64,000 nucleotides of DNA from Bryobacter sp. CoA8 C33 (GCA_019931185.1 JAINDK010000018.1:62001-126000); one strand, 5' to 3'. Numbered from the stretch's first letter, positions 27,517 to 37,640 are shown. Notes: a model not told the origin generated them from the sequence alone. Translations and numbers: made by a program.

Positions 27517-28659
27517 GGCAAGTAATGCCGCGGCGATTTGTCCAGCCAACTGTGCTCCGAACTCGCGCCACGATTCCGCCGTTGGCCGCGCCTGCCGCCG
27601 CGGGCTCGCGGCGATCCTCAATTCCATGAGGAACGCCGGAACTTGATGTGTTTTCCACAACCACTGGATTACGTTGGCCCGCCCGGTGCGCTCCACTGCC
27701 ATGCGTGAAAGGTAAGGCCGGTCCGGATCAAACAGTGTTTCTTCTTTCAGCTTTGAATACAGACTCTGGCCCAGTGTCGAATCCGCCGGACCCTCGAGAT
27801 ACTCACCGGTTTCCGTATTGTGCAGTGTGAGAAAGAAGTCGACCTTCTTGCCCTCCTTCAGCCAGTCTTCGATCGCTGCCTTTTGCGCCAGGATTTCCGG
27901 GCGCAGGGCCGCATCATTCGGCGCATCCCAATTGCGGTTCAAATCATAGCCGAACTTGTTAAAGCGAACTCCTCCTTCGGCCACCCCGTCCGGGTCGCAC
28001 CACGGCAGCACCTTCCAGACAATTCCTGTTCCCAGCTTGCGCAGCAAACCCTCTCCCGCCCAGGATGTCCCAGCCTCCCAGGCATGCTGCCGCAACATCA
28101 GCCACACGACAGGCGCAGCCTTGTTGCCGCCCGAACGGTCGAAGGTCCACAGTTCAATCGGCCGCCCACCCACCGAGCGCCCTATCTGCTCCACGACTGG
28201 CTGAGTCTCCTTACGAAGCATCCGCAGATTAGCTTGTGTGTAAGGCGGAATGTGGGCTACAAGAAACTCGCCTTTCTTTGGGCGAAACCGCAGTCGCCAT
28301 CGCGGCTCGGCCGGGTCATAGTCACCGCGGGCCTCCTGCCAGCCACCCTTCTTGCCTTCCTTCCAGTACGGCCGCGTGTCCTTCGTCACCGCTCCGCGGT
28401 TTGGCTGGTAGTTGTATTCGCCCGGCAGGTCCACCAAATCAATGAGGATCTCCGCCCCCTTGGGCACGCCGCTTACCCGAAAAAAGTACCAGTTCGCTTG
28501 CCGGTTCCGGCCATCCTGGTCAGCCTGCCCTTTTACTCCAACGCGAAAGTGCAGCGGGCTGACTTGCGTCACCTGCCCGGCGCTCGCGTTCGGAAAGTCC
28601 GTCAGGATTCGCACCTCGGCCACCAGCAGCCAAGGCAGCAGCCAAACTAGACCCCGCAT
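27511..28659 (-). CDS. M14-family zinc carboxypeptidase, cytosolic-carboxypeptidase-like, with export leader
   Basis: The 382-residue protein has a hydrophobic start (MRGLVWLLPWLLVAEVR), an N-terminal beta-sandwich of the type seen in CCP/Nna1-like M14 enzymes (LRFRPKKGEFLVAHIPPYTQ), and a catalytic domain. Zinc ligands are visible as H192-x-x-E195 (RQHAWEAGTSW) and H280 (FFLTLHNTETGEY); the substrate-binding Asn-Arg is at 241-242 (YDLNRNWD) and the catalytic Glu at 346 (FLMELR). All key residues are present. It starts two bases after the GMC oxidoreductase stop and is the last gene of that operon. Confidence 0.85.
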   Translation of the reverse strand: MRGLVWLLPWLLVAEVRILTDFPNASAGQVTQVSPLHFRVGVKGQADQDGRNRQANWYFFRVSGVPKGAEILIDLVDLPGEYNYQPNRGAVTKDTRPYWKEGKKGGWQEARGDYDPAEPRWRLRFRPKKGEFLVAHIPPYTQANLRMLRKETQPVVEQIGRSVGGRPIELWTFDRSGGNKAAPVVWLMLRQHAWEAGTSWAGEGLLRKLGTGIVWKVLPWCDPDGVAEGGVRFNKFGYDLNRNWDAPNDAALRPEILAQKAAIEDWLKEGKKVDFFLTLHNTETGEYLEGPADSTLGQSLYSKLKEETLFDPDRPYLSRMAVERTGRANVIQWLWKTHQVPAFLMELRIAASPRRQARPTAESWREFGAQLAGQIAAALLAK

Positions 28660-28661
28660 CG

Positions 28662-30242
28662 CTAAATCTCCCTCCGCGCAAACTTCTCAGCCAGATACTC
28701 ACTGGCCCGCATCGCCAGCGCACAAATCGTCATGGTTGGGTTTTGCGTGCCCGCTGTTACAAAGCTGCTGCCATCGACGACAAACAAATTCGCGATGTCG
28801 TGCGACTGATTGTAGGCGTTTAACACACTCGTCTTCGGATTCGTTCCCATCCGGCAAGTGCCTAGCTCATGGATCGAGTAGCCCGGCGGCAGCGGCTTGT
28901 CATTCGTGTGAATCACCTCGAAGCCCGCCTTGCGCCAGACCTCTGCCAGCGTCGCCACCGAATCCTTCGCCATCTCCAGTTCGTTCTCGCTGTACTTGCA
29001 CTCGAAGTTGAGTACCGGGATGCCATAAGTGTCCGCCACGCTTTTGTCAATCTGGACGCGGTTCTCGTATCGCGGAAGCACATCTCCCATCGCCGTTGCG
29101 GACACTCCCGCGCCCCGCGCCGCGACCAGAAGATCGTCGAGTTCCTTGCCCCAGGCAGGGAAAAACTTCGCGTCGGGCGTCCCGCCGGTTGAAAAGTCGA
29201 ATGCGCATCCGCGGATGTACTTCTTGCCCGCCTCCTGGCCCTTGTTCAGATTGGCGAAGCGGGGAATGTAGCCGGCGCCGCCGATCATGTTGCGGCGTGC
29301 CTTGCCGTTTTTGGCCTCCGGCACCAGTGCTACCACTGAGTTTCCGATGTAGAACTGATCCATCAGATAACGGCCAAGCACCCCAGAAGAGTTTGCAATC
29401 TTCGAATTGAGCATTAGCCTGGTTGACTCAAGGCACGAGGCCGCAACCACCACCACCTTGGCGCGCACATGCATCTCGCGCCGTGAATGACGCTCGACAA
29501 TATGCAGTCCGTTCACCTTGCCCGTATTCCGGTCGACGGAAATCTCACGTGCCACGCAATTCGGAACCAGCGTCAGGTTGCCTGTGGCAATGGCCTCGGG
29601 AAGCAACAGATTCCGCGAACTCGCCAGCATACCGTTACCCAGCGAACGGCGGATCTTCGTCACCGTCATGCCGTATTCCTTGCCTGAGCGCGCAACCCGT
29701 TGAATCGCTTCCGTGTCCGGAGATTCGTCGGCCACGAAGATGCCGTCCGGTAACTGCTTGAGCCCCTCCTTGCGCCCGGAGACGCGAAAGATCGGCTCAA
29801 TCCTGTCGTAGTAAGGGGACAAGTCGGCATGCGAGATCGGCCAGTTCTCCCCATAGCCATCATGATCCTTGGCCTTGAACTCGTAATCGCTCAGCCGGAA
29901 GCTCATACGCGCCCAAAAGTTGCTCTTGCCGCCCACCATTCGCACGCGCACCCAGTTGTAAGGCTGGTTCGGCGCGTGCGTGTACGGCACTTCTTTCTCA
30001 TCCACCCACTGATTGGCATTAAACTCGTTAGCCTGGAAAACATGCGGCAGCCTGCCGGGTCTTCCGAAACCGCGATAGGGCAGTTCGTAGACGGGCTTGA
30101 ATTCGCGTGCTTTCTCAAAATCAACCAGCGGACCAGCCTCGACCATCACGCACTTCAGGCCACGCTTGGTCAGCGTGTAGGCAGCCGTGCCGCCTGAGGC
30201 GCCGGAGCCAACAATGAGGACATCGTATTCTTGCTGTGGCAT
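28662..30242 (-). CDS. GMC-family FAD-dependent oxidoreductase
   Basis: This 526-residue flavoprotein has the N-terminal dinucleotide fold ([20 protein letters not shown]), the second GMC segment ([20 protein letters not shown]) and the C-terminal active site ([11 protein letters not shown] with its His, then [18 protein letters not shown] with the Asn). Such enzymes oxidise sugars or alcohols. The upstream gene encodes a protein like subunit 3 of gluconate 2-dehydrogenase, so the pair resembles the membrane-bound sugar dehydrogenases in which the small subunit carries the export signal. No cytochrome c subunit is adjacent. Confidence 0.92.
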   Translation of the reverse strand: MPQQEYDVLIVGSGASGGTAAYTLTKRGLKCVMVEAGPLVDFEKAREFKPVYELPYRGFGRPGRLPHVFQANEFNANQWVDEKEVPYTHAPNQPYNWVRVRMVGGKSNFWARMSFRLSDYEFKAKDHDGYGENWPISHADLSPYYDRIEPIFRVSGRKEGLKQLPDGIFVADESPDTEAIQRVARSGKEYGMTVTKIRRSLGNGMLASSRNLLLPEAIATGNLTLVPNCVAREISVDRNTGKVNGLHIVERHSRREMHVRAKVVVVAASCLESTRLMLNSKIANSSGVLGRYLMDQFYIGNSVVALVPEAKNGKARRNMIGGAGYIPRFANLNKGQEAGKKYIRGCAFDFSTGGTPDAKFFPAWGKELDDLLVAARGAGVSATAMGDVLPRYENRVQIDKSVADTYGIPVLNFECKYSENELEMAKDSVATLAEVWRKAGFEVIHTNDKPLPPGYSIHELGTCRMGTNPKTSVLNAYNQSHDIANLFVVDGSSFVTAGTQNPTMTICALAMRASEYLAEKFARREI

Positions 30243-30251
30243 GGGCTTCCT

Positions 30252-30821
30252 TTACTCGATCGCTTTCCAGTACAGACCGATTCCGGCGGGACGCCGCGAC
30301 CCCGCGCTTTGCCCCGCATTGAACTCCCGCGAGTTGATCGTCGCCGTCCGCACATCGGCCTTCGCCGCCTGCAAGAACCGCGTCATCAAGTCCGCCGGGG
30401 GCTCGTAGCTCCACGGCTTGCGCAGCGGTTCAAGCAGCGCATTGGCCTGCTCGAGCGACACCGTCGCGAAGCTCTGATGCTGTTTCCGTCGTGCTTCCGC
30501 GTTCAGCGCGTCCAGCCCCTTCAGATACAACTGCTGCCTCTCGGGCAGAGACTGCGATAACAAGAAGTCGAGAAACTCCGCCGCCTTTGCTTCCGGCGCA
30601 CCCACACCCCCTTCCGGCCCGGGCATCAACACCTCAGCCAGCCGGGCCAGACTCGCAAACTGCCCCGCGGAAAAGAATCGCGGAGTATATTCCCCCACTG
30701 CCTCAGCCGGGCTGATTTCCAGCTTCGGCAATTCACTGCCGGCCGGGCCCGATTGTTGGGCCAGCAAATTACCGGCCGCCGGTGCGGCCAAGGCGCTTTG
30801 GAAAAACCTTCTGCGTTTCAT
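30252..30821 (-). CDS. Gluconate 2-dehydrogenase subunit 3 family protein (twin-arginine leader)
   Basis: The 189-residue protein starts with the twin-arginine-type leader MKRRRFFQSALAAPAAGNLL and has the subunit-3 pattern (FFSAGQFASLARLAEVLMPG, then EAKAAEFLDFLLS). In known complexes this small subunit escorts the folded flavoprotein through the Tat system and anchors it. It is the first gene of the operon, nine bases before the GMC gene, and is divergent from the YncE/phosphoesterase gene. Confidence 0.85.
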   Translation of the reverse strand: MKRRRFFQSALAAPAAGNLLAQQSGPAGSELPKLEISPAEAVGEYTPRFFSAGQFASLARLAEVLMPGPEGGVGAPEAKAAEFLDFLLSQSLPERQQLYLKGLDALNAEARRKQHQSFATVSLEQANALLEPLRKPWSYEPPADLMTRFLQAAKADVRTATINSREFNAGQSAGSRRPAGIGLYWKAIE

Positions 30822-30892
30822 AAACTGCCTTCAATTCTATTCGAGCCATCCCGCGTCATGACTTCGTAACGCAAAGGCGATACTCTCTCTAC

Positions 30893-33334
30893 ATGCTCGA
30901 GATTGCTCTCCTGGTTGTCCTCTCTCAGACTCCCGCTCCCACCCCCGATGGCGGCTATGAATTGCCCAACGGTTGGAAGCTCACTCCGGCCGGAAAGCAG
31001 ATCAAAACCGAAGACATGGTCCTCGGGCTTTCCCGCACCCCCGACGGCAAGGCGATCCTCGCTCTGCACTCCGGCTTCAACCCCCACGGCCTCGTCGTCA
31101 TGGATGCCAAGACCGACGAGCCCACCCAGCGCGTCGCCCTGAAGTCCGCCTGGCTCGGCCTGGCCTGGGCCCCGGACGGCAAAAGAGTCTATGTTTCCGG
31201 CGGCAATGCCGTCTCCCGCCGCGACCCCTCCAATGCTCCTATCTATGTCTTCGATTATGCCGACGGCCGTATCGGCGCCAAACCAGCCATCGAGTTCAAC
31301 AGTCCCTGGCCGATGAATGAAACCTATTGGTCCGGGCTGCTCCACCATCCGTCCAAGCCAGTTCTCTACGCGGCCAACCGCGGCACTGGTAATCTCGCTG
31401 GCCACGTTGCCATGTTCGACTCTGCCACTGGCAAGCTCCTCGGAAAGATTGCTGTTGAGGTCAATCCCTATGAACTCCTCATGAGCCGCGATCTCAAATA
31501 TCTGTATGTGTCCAACTGGGCCAGCAATTCCGTCAGCGTCGTTGACCTTGCCACGAACAAGGTCGTGCGCAGCATCTCCGTCGGCGCCAATCCCAATGAC
31601 ATGTATCTCACCCGCGACGGCCGCCTCTTTGTATCCTGTGGTAACTCCAACTCGGTTTGGGTTGTCGACACCGTCCGCATGCGCTCCGTTCACCAGATCA
31701 ACACGGCCATGTATGCCAACGCCCCCATCGGCGCCACCCCCAACGCCCTCATTGCCGACCGCGAGGAAAAAATGCTCTTCGTCGCCAACGCTGACAACAA
31801 CACCGTCGCCGTCGTCAACATCGCCGAAGCCGAAGAATACAACGTCATGGGCTTCATTCCCACCGGTTGGTATCCGTCTTCGCTCGAGTTCTCCGCCGAT
31901 GGTAAGAAGCTTTACATCGGCAACAGTAAGGGTTTGGGCGGTTATGCAAACATCCGCGGCCCCCACTCCCCGCTTGACAACGATGGCCAGACCGAGGGCA
32001 AAGGTAGTGTGAAGCAGCTGATGAAGGGCACCATTCAGGTCGTCGAACTCACTGATCTCAAGGCGAAGATCAAAGGCTACACCCAACAGGCCATGCAAAA
32101 CTCGCCCTACCACGATGAACTCAGAACTCTTGCCAAGCCGCCCCAGGGCCCAGGTAATTCCGTGGTGCCGCGCGAGGTCGGTGTCGGCTCCCCAGTCAAA
32201 CACGTCCTCTATATCATTCGTGAGAATCGCACCTACGACCAGGTCTTGGGCGATATGCCCAAGGGCAAAGGCGACCCCCGGCTCACCATCTTCGGCAGAA
32301 ACGTCACGCCGAATGCTCACAAAATCGCTGAAGAGTTCGTCCTGCTCGACAACCTCTATTGCGATGGCGAGGTGAGCGTCGATGGCCACTCCTGGTCGAA
32401 CTCGGCCTACGCTACCGACTTCAACGAAAAGCTCTGGCCCGTTACCTACGGGGGGCACAGCCAGGCCCGCCCCTCGGCCGCCTATGTCCCCGCCGCCGGT
32501 CATCTCTGGGACCTCGCCCAGCGCAAGGGCCTAACCTACCGCAGCTATGGCGAATACGCTACCCGCGCCAGCGATGGCACCACCATGGAGGCTTCCCCCG
32601 GCGTCGGCGGTCTTCTCGGAAAGGTCTCGCCAAAATTCAAGCTCCCCGGCATGCGCGACACTGACAACGTCAAAGTCTTCTTCGAGGAATTCGACCTGTA
32701 CGAGAAGAATTACGATTCCGCCAACCCCAACGACCGGCTCCCCAACTTCGTCGTCATGAGCCTCGGCGAGGATCATACTCAAGGCACCCGCCCCGGCGTC
32801 CCCACCCCCGTCGCCGCCGTGGCCAACAATGATTGGGCGATCGGCCAGCTCGTCGACCGCGTCTCAAAATCCAAGTACTGGCCCGAGACAGCGATTTTCA
32901 TCATCGAGGACGACGCGCAGGATGGACCGGACCACATCGACGCCCGCCGCACGGTCGGTCTCGTCGTCAGTCCTTACACGCGCCGTGCTCATCTCGATTC
33001 CACGCTCTACACCACCAGCAGTTTCCTCCGCACCATCGAACTGCTGCTTGGGCTCCCGCCGATGACGCAGTATGATGCCGCCGCCATGCCGATGTACGCT
33101 TCCTTCTCTGATACCCCCAACCTCACTCCCTACAATCATGTGCCCCCCCAGGTCGATGTCAACGCCAAGAACACCATGGCCGCCTGGGGTGCGCGCGAAT
33201 CCCTCGCCATGGACTTCAGCGAATATGACCGTACCCCAATGTTCGCCCTCAACGAAATCGTCTGGAAGAGCGTCAAAGGCTCCGATAGCGAGATGCCTCT
33301 GCCCCTTCGCCGCTTCCATTTCCGCCGCGACTAA
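30893..33334 (+). CDS. YncE-like beta-propeller / phosphoesterase fusion protein
   Basis: The 813-residue protein has two parts. Residues about 20-420 form a YncE-like propeller with repeats such as LYVSNWASNSVSVVDLATNK and LFVANADNNTVAVVNIAEAE. Residues about 430-800 form an alkaline-phosphatase-superfamily domain related to phospholipase C-type phosphoesterases, with ENRTYDQVLGD at its start, then DGHSWSNSAYATDF, NFVVMSLGEDHTQGTRPG and FIIEDDAQDGPDHIDARRTV, which supply the metal-binding Asp and His residues. The short hydrophobic start suggests export. Its stop overlaps the convergent hrpB stop by four bases (CTAA). Substrate unknown. Confidence 0.9.
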   Translation: MLEIALLVVLSQTPAPTPDGGYELPNGWKLTPAGKQIKTEDMVLGLSRTPDGKAILALHSGFNPHGLVVMDAKTDEPTQRVALKSAWLGLAWAPDGKRVYVSGGNAVSRRDPSNAPIYVFDYADGRIGAKPAIEFNSPWPMNETYWSGLLHHPSKPVLYAANRGTGNLAGHVAMFDSATGKLLGKIAVEVNPYELLMSRDLKYLYVSNWASNSVSVVDLATNKVVRSISVGANPNDMYLTRDGRLFVSCGNSNSVWVVDTVRMRSVHQINTAMYANAPIGATPNALIADREEKMLFVANADNNTVAVVNIAEAEEYNVMGFIPTGWYPSSLEFSADGKKLYIGNSKGLGGYANIRGPHSPLDNDGQTEGKGSVKQLMKGTIQVVELTDLKAKIKGYTQQAMQNSPYHDELRTLAKPPQGPGNSVVPREVGVGSPVKHVLYIIRENRTYDQVLGDMPKGKGDPRLTIFGRNVTPNAHKIAEEFVLLDNLYCDGEVSVDGHSWSNSAYATDFNEKLWPVTYGGHSQARPSAAYVPAAGHLWDLAQRKGLTYRSYGEYATRASDGTTMEASPGVGGLLGKVSPKFKLPGMRDTDNVKVFFEEFDLYEKNYDSANPNDRLPNFVVMSLGEDHTQGTRPGVPTPVAAVANNDWAIGQLVDRVSKSKYWPETAIFIIEDDAQDGPDHIDARRTVGLVVSPYTRRAHLDSTLYTTSSFLRTIELLLGLPPMTQYDAAAMPMYASFSDTPNLTPYNHVPPQVDVNAKNTMAAWGARESLAMDFSEYDRTPMFALNEIVWKSVKGSDSEMPLPLRRFHFRRD

Positions 33335-35607
33335 GGCCAATTGTGTTTCGGATAGCGGCGGCTCAACTGCTGCCGCAACTCCGGATATAGCTTGCTCCAG
33401 AACGAGCCGAGATCCTGTGTCATCTGCACCGGCCGCCGGTTTGGCGCCAGCAGATGCACCAGCACCGCCACTCGCCCGCCGGCTATCCGCGGCGTCTCCG
33501 TCATCCCCCAGAAGTCCTGCAGTCTGCTCTCGATCCAAGGCGTCTTTCCCGCCTCATATCGCACTCGCACGCTCTGGCGCGTCTTGAGCGCGATCGTCTT
33601 TGGCGCCACCTGGTCCAGCCGCGCCCAATCCAGCCTCGGCATCCACTCTCCATTCCGGATCGCCTCGCGGATCTGGTCGAATCCGCATCGCCCCGCGCAT
33701 AACCCGGTCATCTGCTCGAGCAGCACCTCTTCATCAAAGCCAACGTCAAAGCCCTGTTCCCGCGCAAACTCCGCCCGCGCCAGCAGGTGTTCCGTCTCCT
33801 CGACATCGAGAAATCGCCGCCAACCCGCCTCGCGCGCCTTCTGCCCCAATAGCCTTCCTGCCTCCTCCGTCGCCGGCCTCGCTTCCACGCTCGACTCGAT
33901 GCTCAGTCCGCGATACACCAGCGCGCTCTCGCGCTCAAAGCGCTCCTTCTCGCGTGACCAGATGTAGCGCTCCACCTCCTCCACCGGATACTCGAGCAAC
34001 CACTCCGGCTCGATTGGGCAGGCGGCGCGAATGTACACCGTCCCCCGGTCGCCGCGTTCATCTAGATCCACCGCCACAATCCATTCGGCGGGGCGGGGAA
34101 GCGCCTGCCCGAGCCGGGCGCTGATGTTTCCCGCCACCGTGTAGTCCTCGTCCTTGCGCCTCTTGGCGACCCGGTCGGGATAGGCGGCCAGAATCGATTC
34201 CGCCAAGCCCCGCTCCCAGTCCGGTCCGCTGCGCGTCGGCCCCACTTCCCGCTCCAGTTGCCGCGCAATCTTTTCCCCGTAAGCCGGTAATCCTCTCTCC
34301 GCCGAGTGGATCAGATCCGGTGTCCCGCTGCGTTCTCCACTCGATAGCAGTGCCGCGACGCGCGCCGCCGGCCCGGTCACGCACCGTTTCTTCGATTCAA
34401 TCATCATGCGTCCCAGTCGCGGATGCACCGGCATGGCCGCCATCGCCCGCGCCGCCTCGCCCTGCGCCCCCAGTGAGTCCAGCAGACTCCCGGCCCGAGC
34501 CAGATCGTCCTCCCGCGGCGGTGTTAGCCATGGCAGGTCCGCTGCCCTGTCGATCCCCATCGCCCGCAATTGCAACACCAGTCCAGAAAGATCCCGTGAC
34601 ACAATCTCCGGCCTCGCCCGCTCGGCCCGGCTCAGAAAATCCTGCTCCGTGTAGAGCCGAATGCAAAGCCCCGGCCCCGTCCGCGCCGCCCGCCCCGCCC
34701 GCTGGATCGCCGAAGCCCGTGAAATCTTGCCTAGCCCCAACTGCGGCAGACCGGTTGTCCGCGAATCCGTCGCTACCCGCGCCAGCCCCGAATCAATCAC
34801 TGTCGTCACGCCATCGATCGTGATCGAACTCTCAGCAATGTTCGTCGCAAAAATCGCCTTGCGCCGCGCCGACTTCTCGATCGCCCGGTCCTGCTCTTCC
34901 GCGCTCAGGTCCCCATAAAGCGGAAGCAGCGCCATGTCCGCCCGCCCGCAGGCCTCGATCGCCCGCCGGATCTCCGCCGCCCCGGGCAAGAAAATCAGCA
35001 CATCGCCCACGCTCTTTTCCAGCGCCGCCGCTACCCGCTCTTCCAACTTCAGCCCGCTCTCCGGCGTGTAGCGAATCTCTAGGGGAAACAGCCGCCCCTC
35101 CGAGCTCAGCACCGGACACCCATCGAGGTGTGCCGCAATTGGCGCCGCGTCGAGCGTCGCCGACATCACGATGATGCGCAACTCCGGCCGCCAGCGCCGC
35201 TGCAGATCCAGTAACAACGCCAATGCCAGGTCCCCTTCGAGATGGCGCTCATGGAACTCGTCGAGGATCACCGCCGCGACTCCCCGCAGCTTCGGGTCCA
35301 CCGCCAGCCGCCGGTTCAACACCCCCTCGGTCAAATAGCGCAGCCGCGTCCGCGATCCCGAGACGTTCTCAAACCGCACCTGATACCCCACCGTTTCCCC
35401 AACCCGCTCCCCCCGTTCCCAAGCCACCCGCCGCGCCGCCAGCCGCGCCGCCAGCCGCCGCGGCTCGAGCACCAACACCTCGCCCTCGGTGCTGTCCATC
35501 ACCCATGCCGGCACCCGCGTCGTCTTGCCCGCCCCCGGCGCTGCCTCAATTACCAGGTTGCCCCGCGCGGGGATCCGGGGCAGGATCTCGTCTATCGGTA
35601 AAATCAA
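33331..35607 (-). CDS. hrpB: ATP-dependent helicase HrpB
   Basis: The product is a DEAH-type helicase of HrpB type, about 758 residues: Walker A EAAPGAGKTTRVPAWV, DEFHERH box, SATL motif, TNIAESSITIDGV and RAGRAART, then the HrpB C-terminal domain ending PKHNWP. It acts on RNA or nucleoprotein in the cytoplasm; its role in vivo is poorly known. The start is chosen at TTG 35607 because GGAAGG lies seven bases upstream and the protein then starts ILPIDEILPRI as in the family. TTG 35637 and GTG 35622 are in-frame alternatives that would overlap the divergent aminotransferase gene. Confidence 0.92.
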   Translation of the reverse strand: MILPIDEILPRIPARGNLVIEAAPGAGKTTRVPAWVMDSTEGEVLVLEPRRLAARLAARRVAWERGERVGETVGYQVRFENVSGSRTRLRYLTEGVLNRRLAVDPKLRGVAAVILDEFHERHLEGDLALALLLDLQRRWRPELRIIVMSATLDAAPIAAHLDGCPVLSSEGRLFPLEIRYTPESGLKLEERVAAALEKSVGDVLIFLPGAAEIRRAIEACGRADMALLPLYGDLSAEEQDRAIEKSARRKAIFATNIAESSITIDGVTTVIDSGLARVATDSRTTGLPQLGLGKISRASAIQRAGRAARTGPGLCIRLYTEQDFLSRAERARPEIVSRDLSGLVLQLRAMGIDRAADLPWLTPPREDDLARAGSLLDSLGAQGEAARAMAAMPVHPRLGRMMIESKKRCVTGPAARVAALLSSGERSGTPDLIHSAERGLPAYGEKIARQLEREVGPTRSGPDWERGLAESILAAYPDRVAKRRKDEDYTVAGNISARLGQALPRPAEWIVAVDLDERGDRGTVYIRAACPIEPEWLLEYPVEEVERYIWSREKERFERESALVYRGLSIESSVEARPATEEAGRLLGQKAREAGWRRFLDVEETEHLLARAEFAREQGFDVGFDEEVLLEQMTGLCAGRCGFDQIREAIRNGEWMPRLDWARLDQVAPKTIALKTRQSVRVRYEAGKTPWIESRLQDFWGMTETPRIAGGRVAVLVHLLAPNRRPVQMTQDLGSFWSKLYPELRQQLSRRYPKHNWP

Positions 35608-35611
35608 TTCT

Positions 35612-36787
35612 ATGCCTTCCACTCTAAATCCACCCAAACGGCTCCTCTACGGTCCCGGACCGTCCATGGTCGAGCCGCGCGTCTACGACGCCATGTCCAA
35701 GCCCATCGTCGGTCATCTCGACCCCTTCTTCTTCGAGGTGACGCAGGCTGTCAAAACGGGCCTGAACGCTTGCTTTGGAACCGCGAACGAATTCACCGTG
35801 GCCATGTCGGCTACCGGTTCGGGTGGGATGGAAACCGCGGTGGCAAACTTCGTCGAACCCCGCTCCAAATTCCTCATCTTCGCCAATGGCTACTTCTGCG
35901 ACCGCCTGACCGAAATGGGCAAGCGCCAACAGGCCAATGTCATCCGGATCGAAAAGCCCTGGGGCCAGACCTGGACCCCAGAGGAGGCCCGCGAGGCCAT
36001 TCTGCGCGAGAAACCAAATACCGTCGCCTACGTCGCCGCTGAGACCAGCACTGGCTGTTGGACCGATGGCTCGGCCATTTGCGAGGCCGCCCACGAAGTC
36101 GGCGCCCTCGTCATCGCCGATTGCGTCACCGCCCTCGGCTCCATGCCCATCGACTTTGACAAGACCGGCATCGACATCGCCTACAGTTGCTCTCAGAAGG
36201 GCATGGGCTGCCCTCCCGGCCTGTCTCCCTTTACGGTCAGCCCCCGCGCACTCCACTGGCTCACCAAGCAGCGCCAGAGCATCATCCCCACCTGGTACTT
36301 CGACATCAAGCTCTTGAGTGAGTACTTCGGCGGCGCCAAACGCTACCACCACACCGCTCCCATCACGGCCTTCTATGCTCTCCGCGAGGGCCTCGAGATC
36401 ATTCACGAAGAAGGCCTCGACAACCGCTTCACCCGCCATCGCCGCAATCGCAATGCCTTCGTCGCCGGCATCGAGGCCATGGGTCTTGAAATGCACGTCG
36501 CCAGTGGTCATCGTCTCTGGAATCTCATGACTCCCCGCGTGCCCGAAGGCGTAAGCGACATGGCCGTTCGCAAGCATCTCATGGATCACTATGGCATCGA
36601 AATCCTGGGCGGCTTCGGTGAGCTGGCCGGTAAGGTTTTCCGCATCGGCCTCATGGGCGTCCTTGCCACCGAAAAAGACACCCTCTTCCTGCTCGATAAG
36701 TTTGAAGAGGCCTTGCGTGCCAATGGCTTCACCCCCACGTCCAGCGCGCTTCCCGCCGCGCAAGCGGAATATGCAAAGGGGGCTTAA
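35612..36787 (+). CDS. Alanine-glyoxylate / serine-pyruvate type aminotransferase (class V fold)
   Basis: The 391-residue PLP enzyme begins at ATG 35612 with RLLYGPGPSMVEPRVYDAMS, the standard N-terminal motif of the family, followed by VGHLDPFFFEV, the ATGSGGMETAVANFV loop, VIADCVTALGSMPIDF (PLP-binding Asp) and SQKGMGCPPGLSPFTVS (Lys forming the Schiff base). It transfers an amino group between alanine, serine or a related amino acid and glyoxylate or pyruvate in the cytoplasm. The conserved N-terminal motif means that the start cannot lie much further downstream, so its promoter must be inside hrpB. Confidence 0.92.
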   Translation: MPSTLNPPKRLLYGPGPSMVEPRVYDAMSKPIVGHLDPFFFEVTQAVKTGLNACFGTANEFTVAMSATGSGGMETAVANFVEPRSKFLIFANGYFCDRLTEMGKRQQANVIRIEKPWGQTWTPEEAREAILREKPNTVAYVAAETSTGCWTDGSAICEAAHEVGALVIADCVTALGSMPIDFDKTGIDIAYSCSQKGMGCPPGLSPFTVSPRALHWLTKQRQSIIPTWYFDIKLLSEYFGGAKRYHHTAPITAFYALREGLEIIHEEGLDNRFTRHRRNRNAFVAGIEAMGLEMHVASGHRLWNLMTPRVPEGVSDMAVRKHLMDHYGIEILGGFGELAGKVFRIGLMGVLATEKDTLFLLDKFEEALRANGFTPTSSALPAAQAEYAKGA

Positions 36788-36803
36788 AGCCCCCTCCTCT
36801 GCC

Positions 36804-37628
36804 CTACCAGCGGATCTCAGCCGGAAAATACTCGTGGATCAAATCGAGATAGTAAGGCTTCAGAGCCTTCTCGTCCGGCTTCGTGTTCCCCTTTGAATAA
36901 AGATCGTAGGGATTGAACTTCCGTACCCAGTCGAGCATCCGCCGGTCCTTCTCATTCAAGAGGTGCCCATAGGCCCCTTCCCGATGAATCGAATAGCAGG
37001 AATGATAGCGGATCATGTACAGTGCTTCCTCCGGCAGATACTCCTTCACCACGTGATACAAATACTCGTCGTGGCCGAAGGAAATATGCACCTGATCGAG
37101 GCCACAGCCCGCTTCATACACCCCGTTCTCGGTCTGATATTCGGCGATCGCCGAATCCGGGTTCCAGGCGAAATAATCGTGAAACACGATCTTCTCGCTC
37201 CAGCGGCACCCGGTCGGAAACGTATCCCCCACCACCGCCCACTGCGGCTCACCATAGGAACAAAGCACCTTGCCCAGATCGTGGATCAACCCTGTTAACT
37301 GAAACCACCGCGGATGCCCATCGGCGCGGATCGCCTCCGCCGTCTGCAGATTGTGCTCGATCTGTGACAGGTCTGTGTCCGGATCAGAGTCGTCCACCAG
37401 CGTGTTCAAAAACTCCATCATTTCCCATATGCCCCGCTTGCCCTTTTGCAGCGTTTCATACTCCGCCCGCTTGCCCTTGGCAAAGGAATGCGTCTGATGC
37501 CGGTGATTCAGCATGTAGAAATCCTTCACTCCCTGCGGTGAGGATTCATCAAACACCCGGTATTCTTCCTGCTTGCGTCCTTGCTGGTATCGCGACCGGA
37601 CGTGGTCGTCCCACAGATCAAGATTCAT
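36804..37628 (-). CDS. Inositol oxygenase (MIOX)
   Basis: The 274-residue protein follows animal and plant MIOX end to end. Diiron ligands are at H92 ([12 protein letters not shown]), H116-D117 (LIHDLGKVL), H186 ([10 protein letters not shown]), H209 (RYHSCYSIH) and D242 (FNPYDLYSK), with the [10 protein letters not shown] and [10 protein letters not shown] loops and the C-terminal [18 protein letters not shown] cleaves myo-inositol with O2 to D-glucuronate. That is the substrate of UxaC, encoded at 6.2 kb. It lies 12 bp after fabH on the same strand. Distant HD-domain oxygenases such as PhnZ share the ligand pattern, but not the C-terminal region. Confidence 0.93.
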   Translation of the reverse strand: MNLDLWDDHVRSRYQQGRKQEEYRVFDESSPQGVKDFYMLNHRHQTHSFAKGKRAEYETLQKGKRGIWEMMEFLNTLVDDSDPDTDLSQIEHNLQTAEAIRADGHPRWFQLTGLIHDLGKVLCSYGEPQWAVVGDTFPTGCRWSEKIVFHDYFAWNPDSAIAEYQTENGVYEAGCGLDQVHISFGHDEYLYHVVKEYLPEEALYMIRYHSCYSIHREGAYGHLLNEKDRRMLDWVRKFNPYDLYSKGNTKPDEKALKPYYLDLIHEYFPAEIRW

Positions 37629-37640
37629 CCTGATCCCAGT

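Noticed and set aside
30818-32503. Long minus-strand open frame opposite the YncE/phosphoesterase gene
   Set aside because: It is Gly/Val/Asp-rich with no domain or ribosome site, a typical antisense shadow of a GC-rich gene. The plus-strand frame has clear repeats and active-site motifs.
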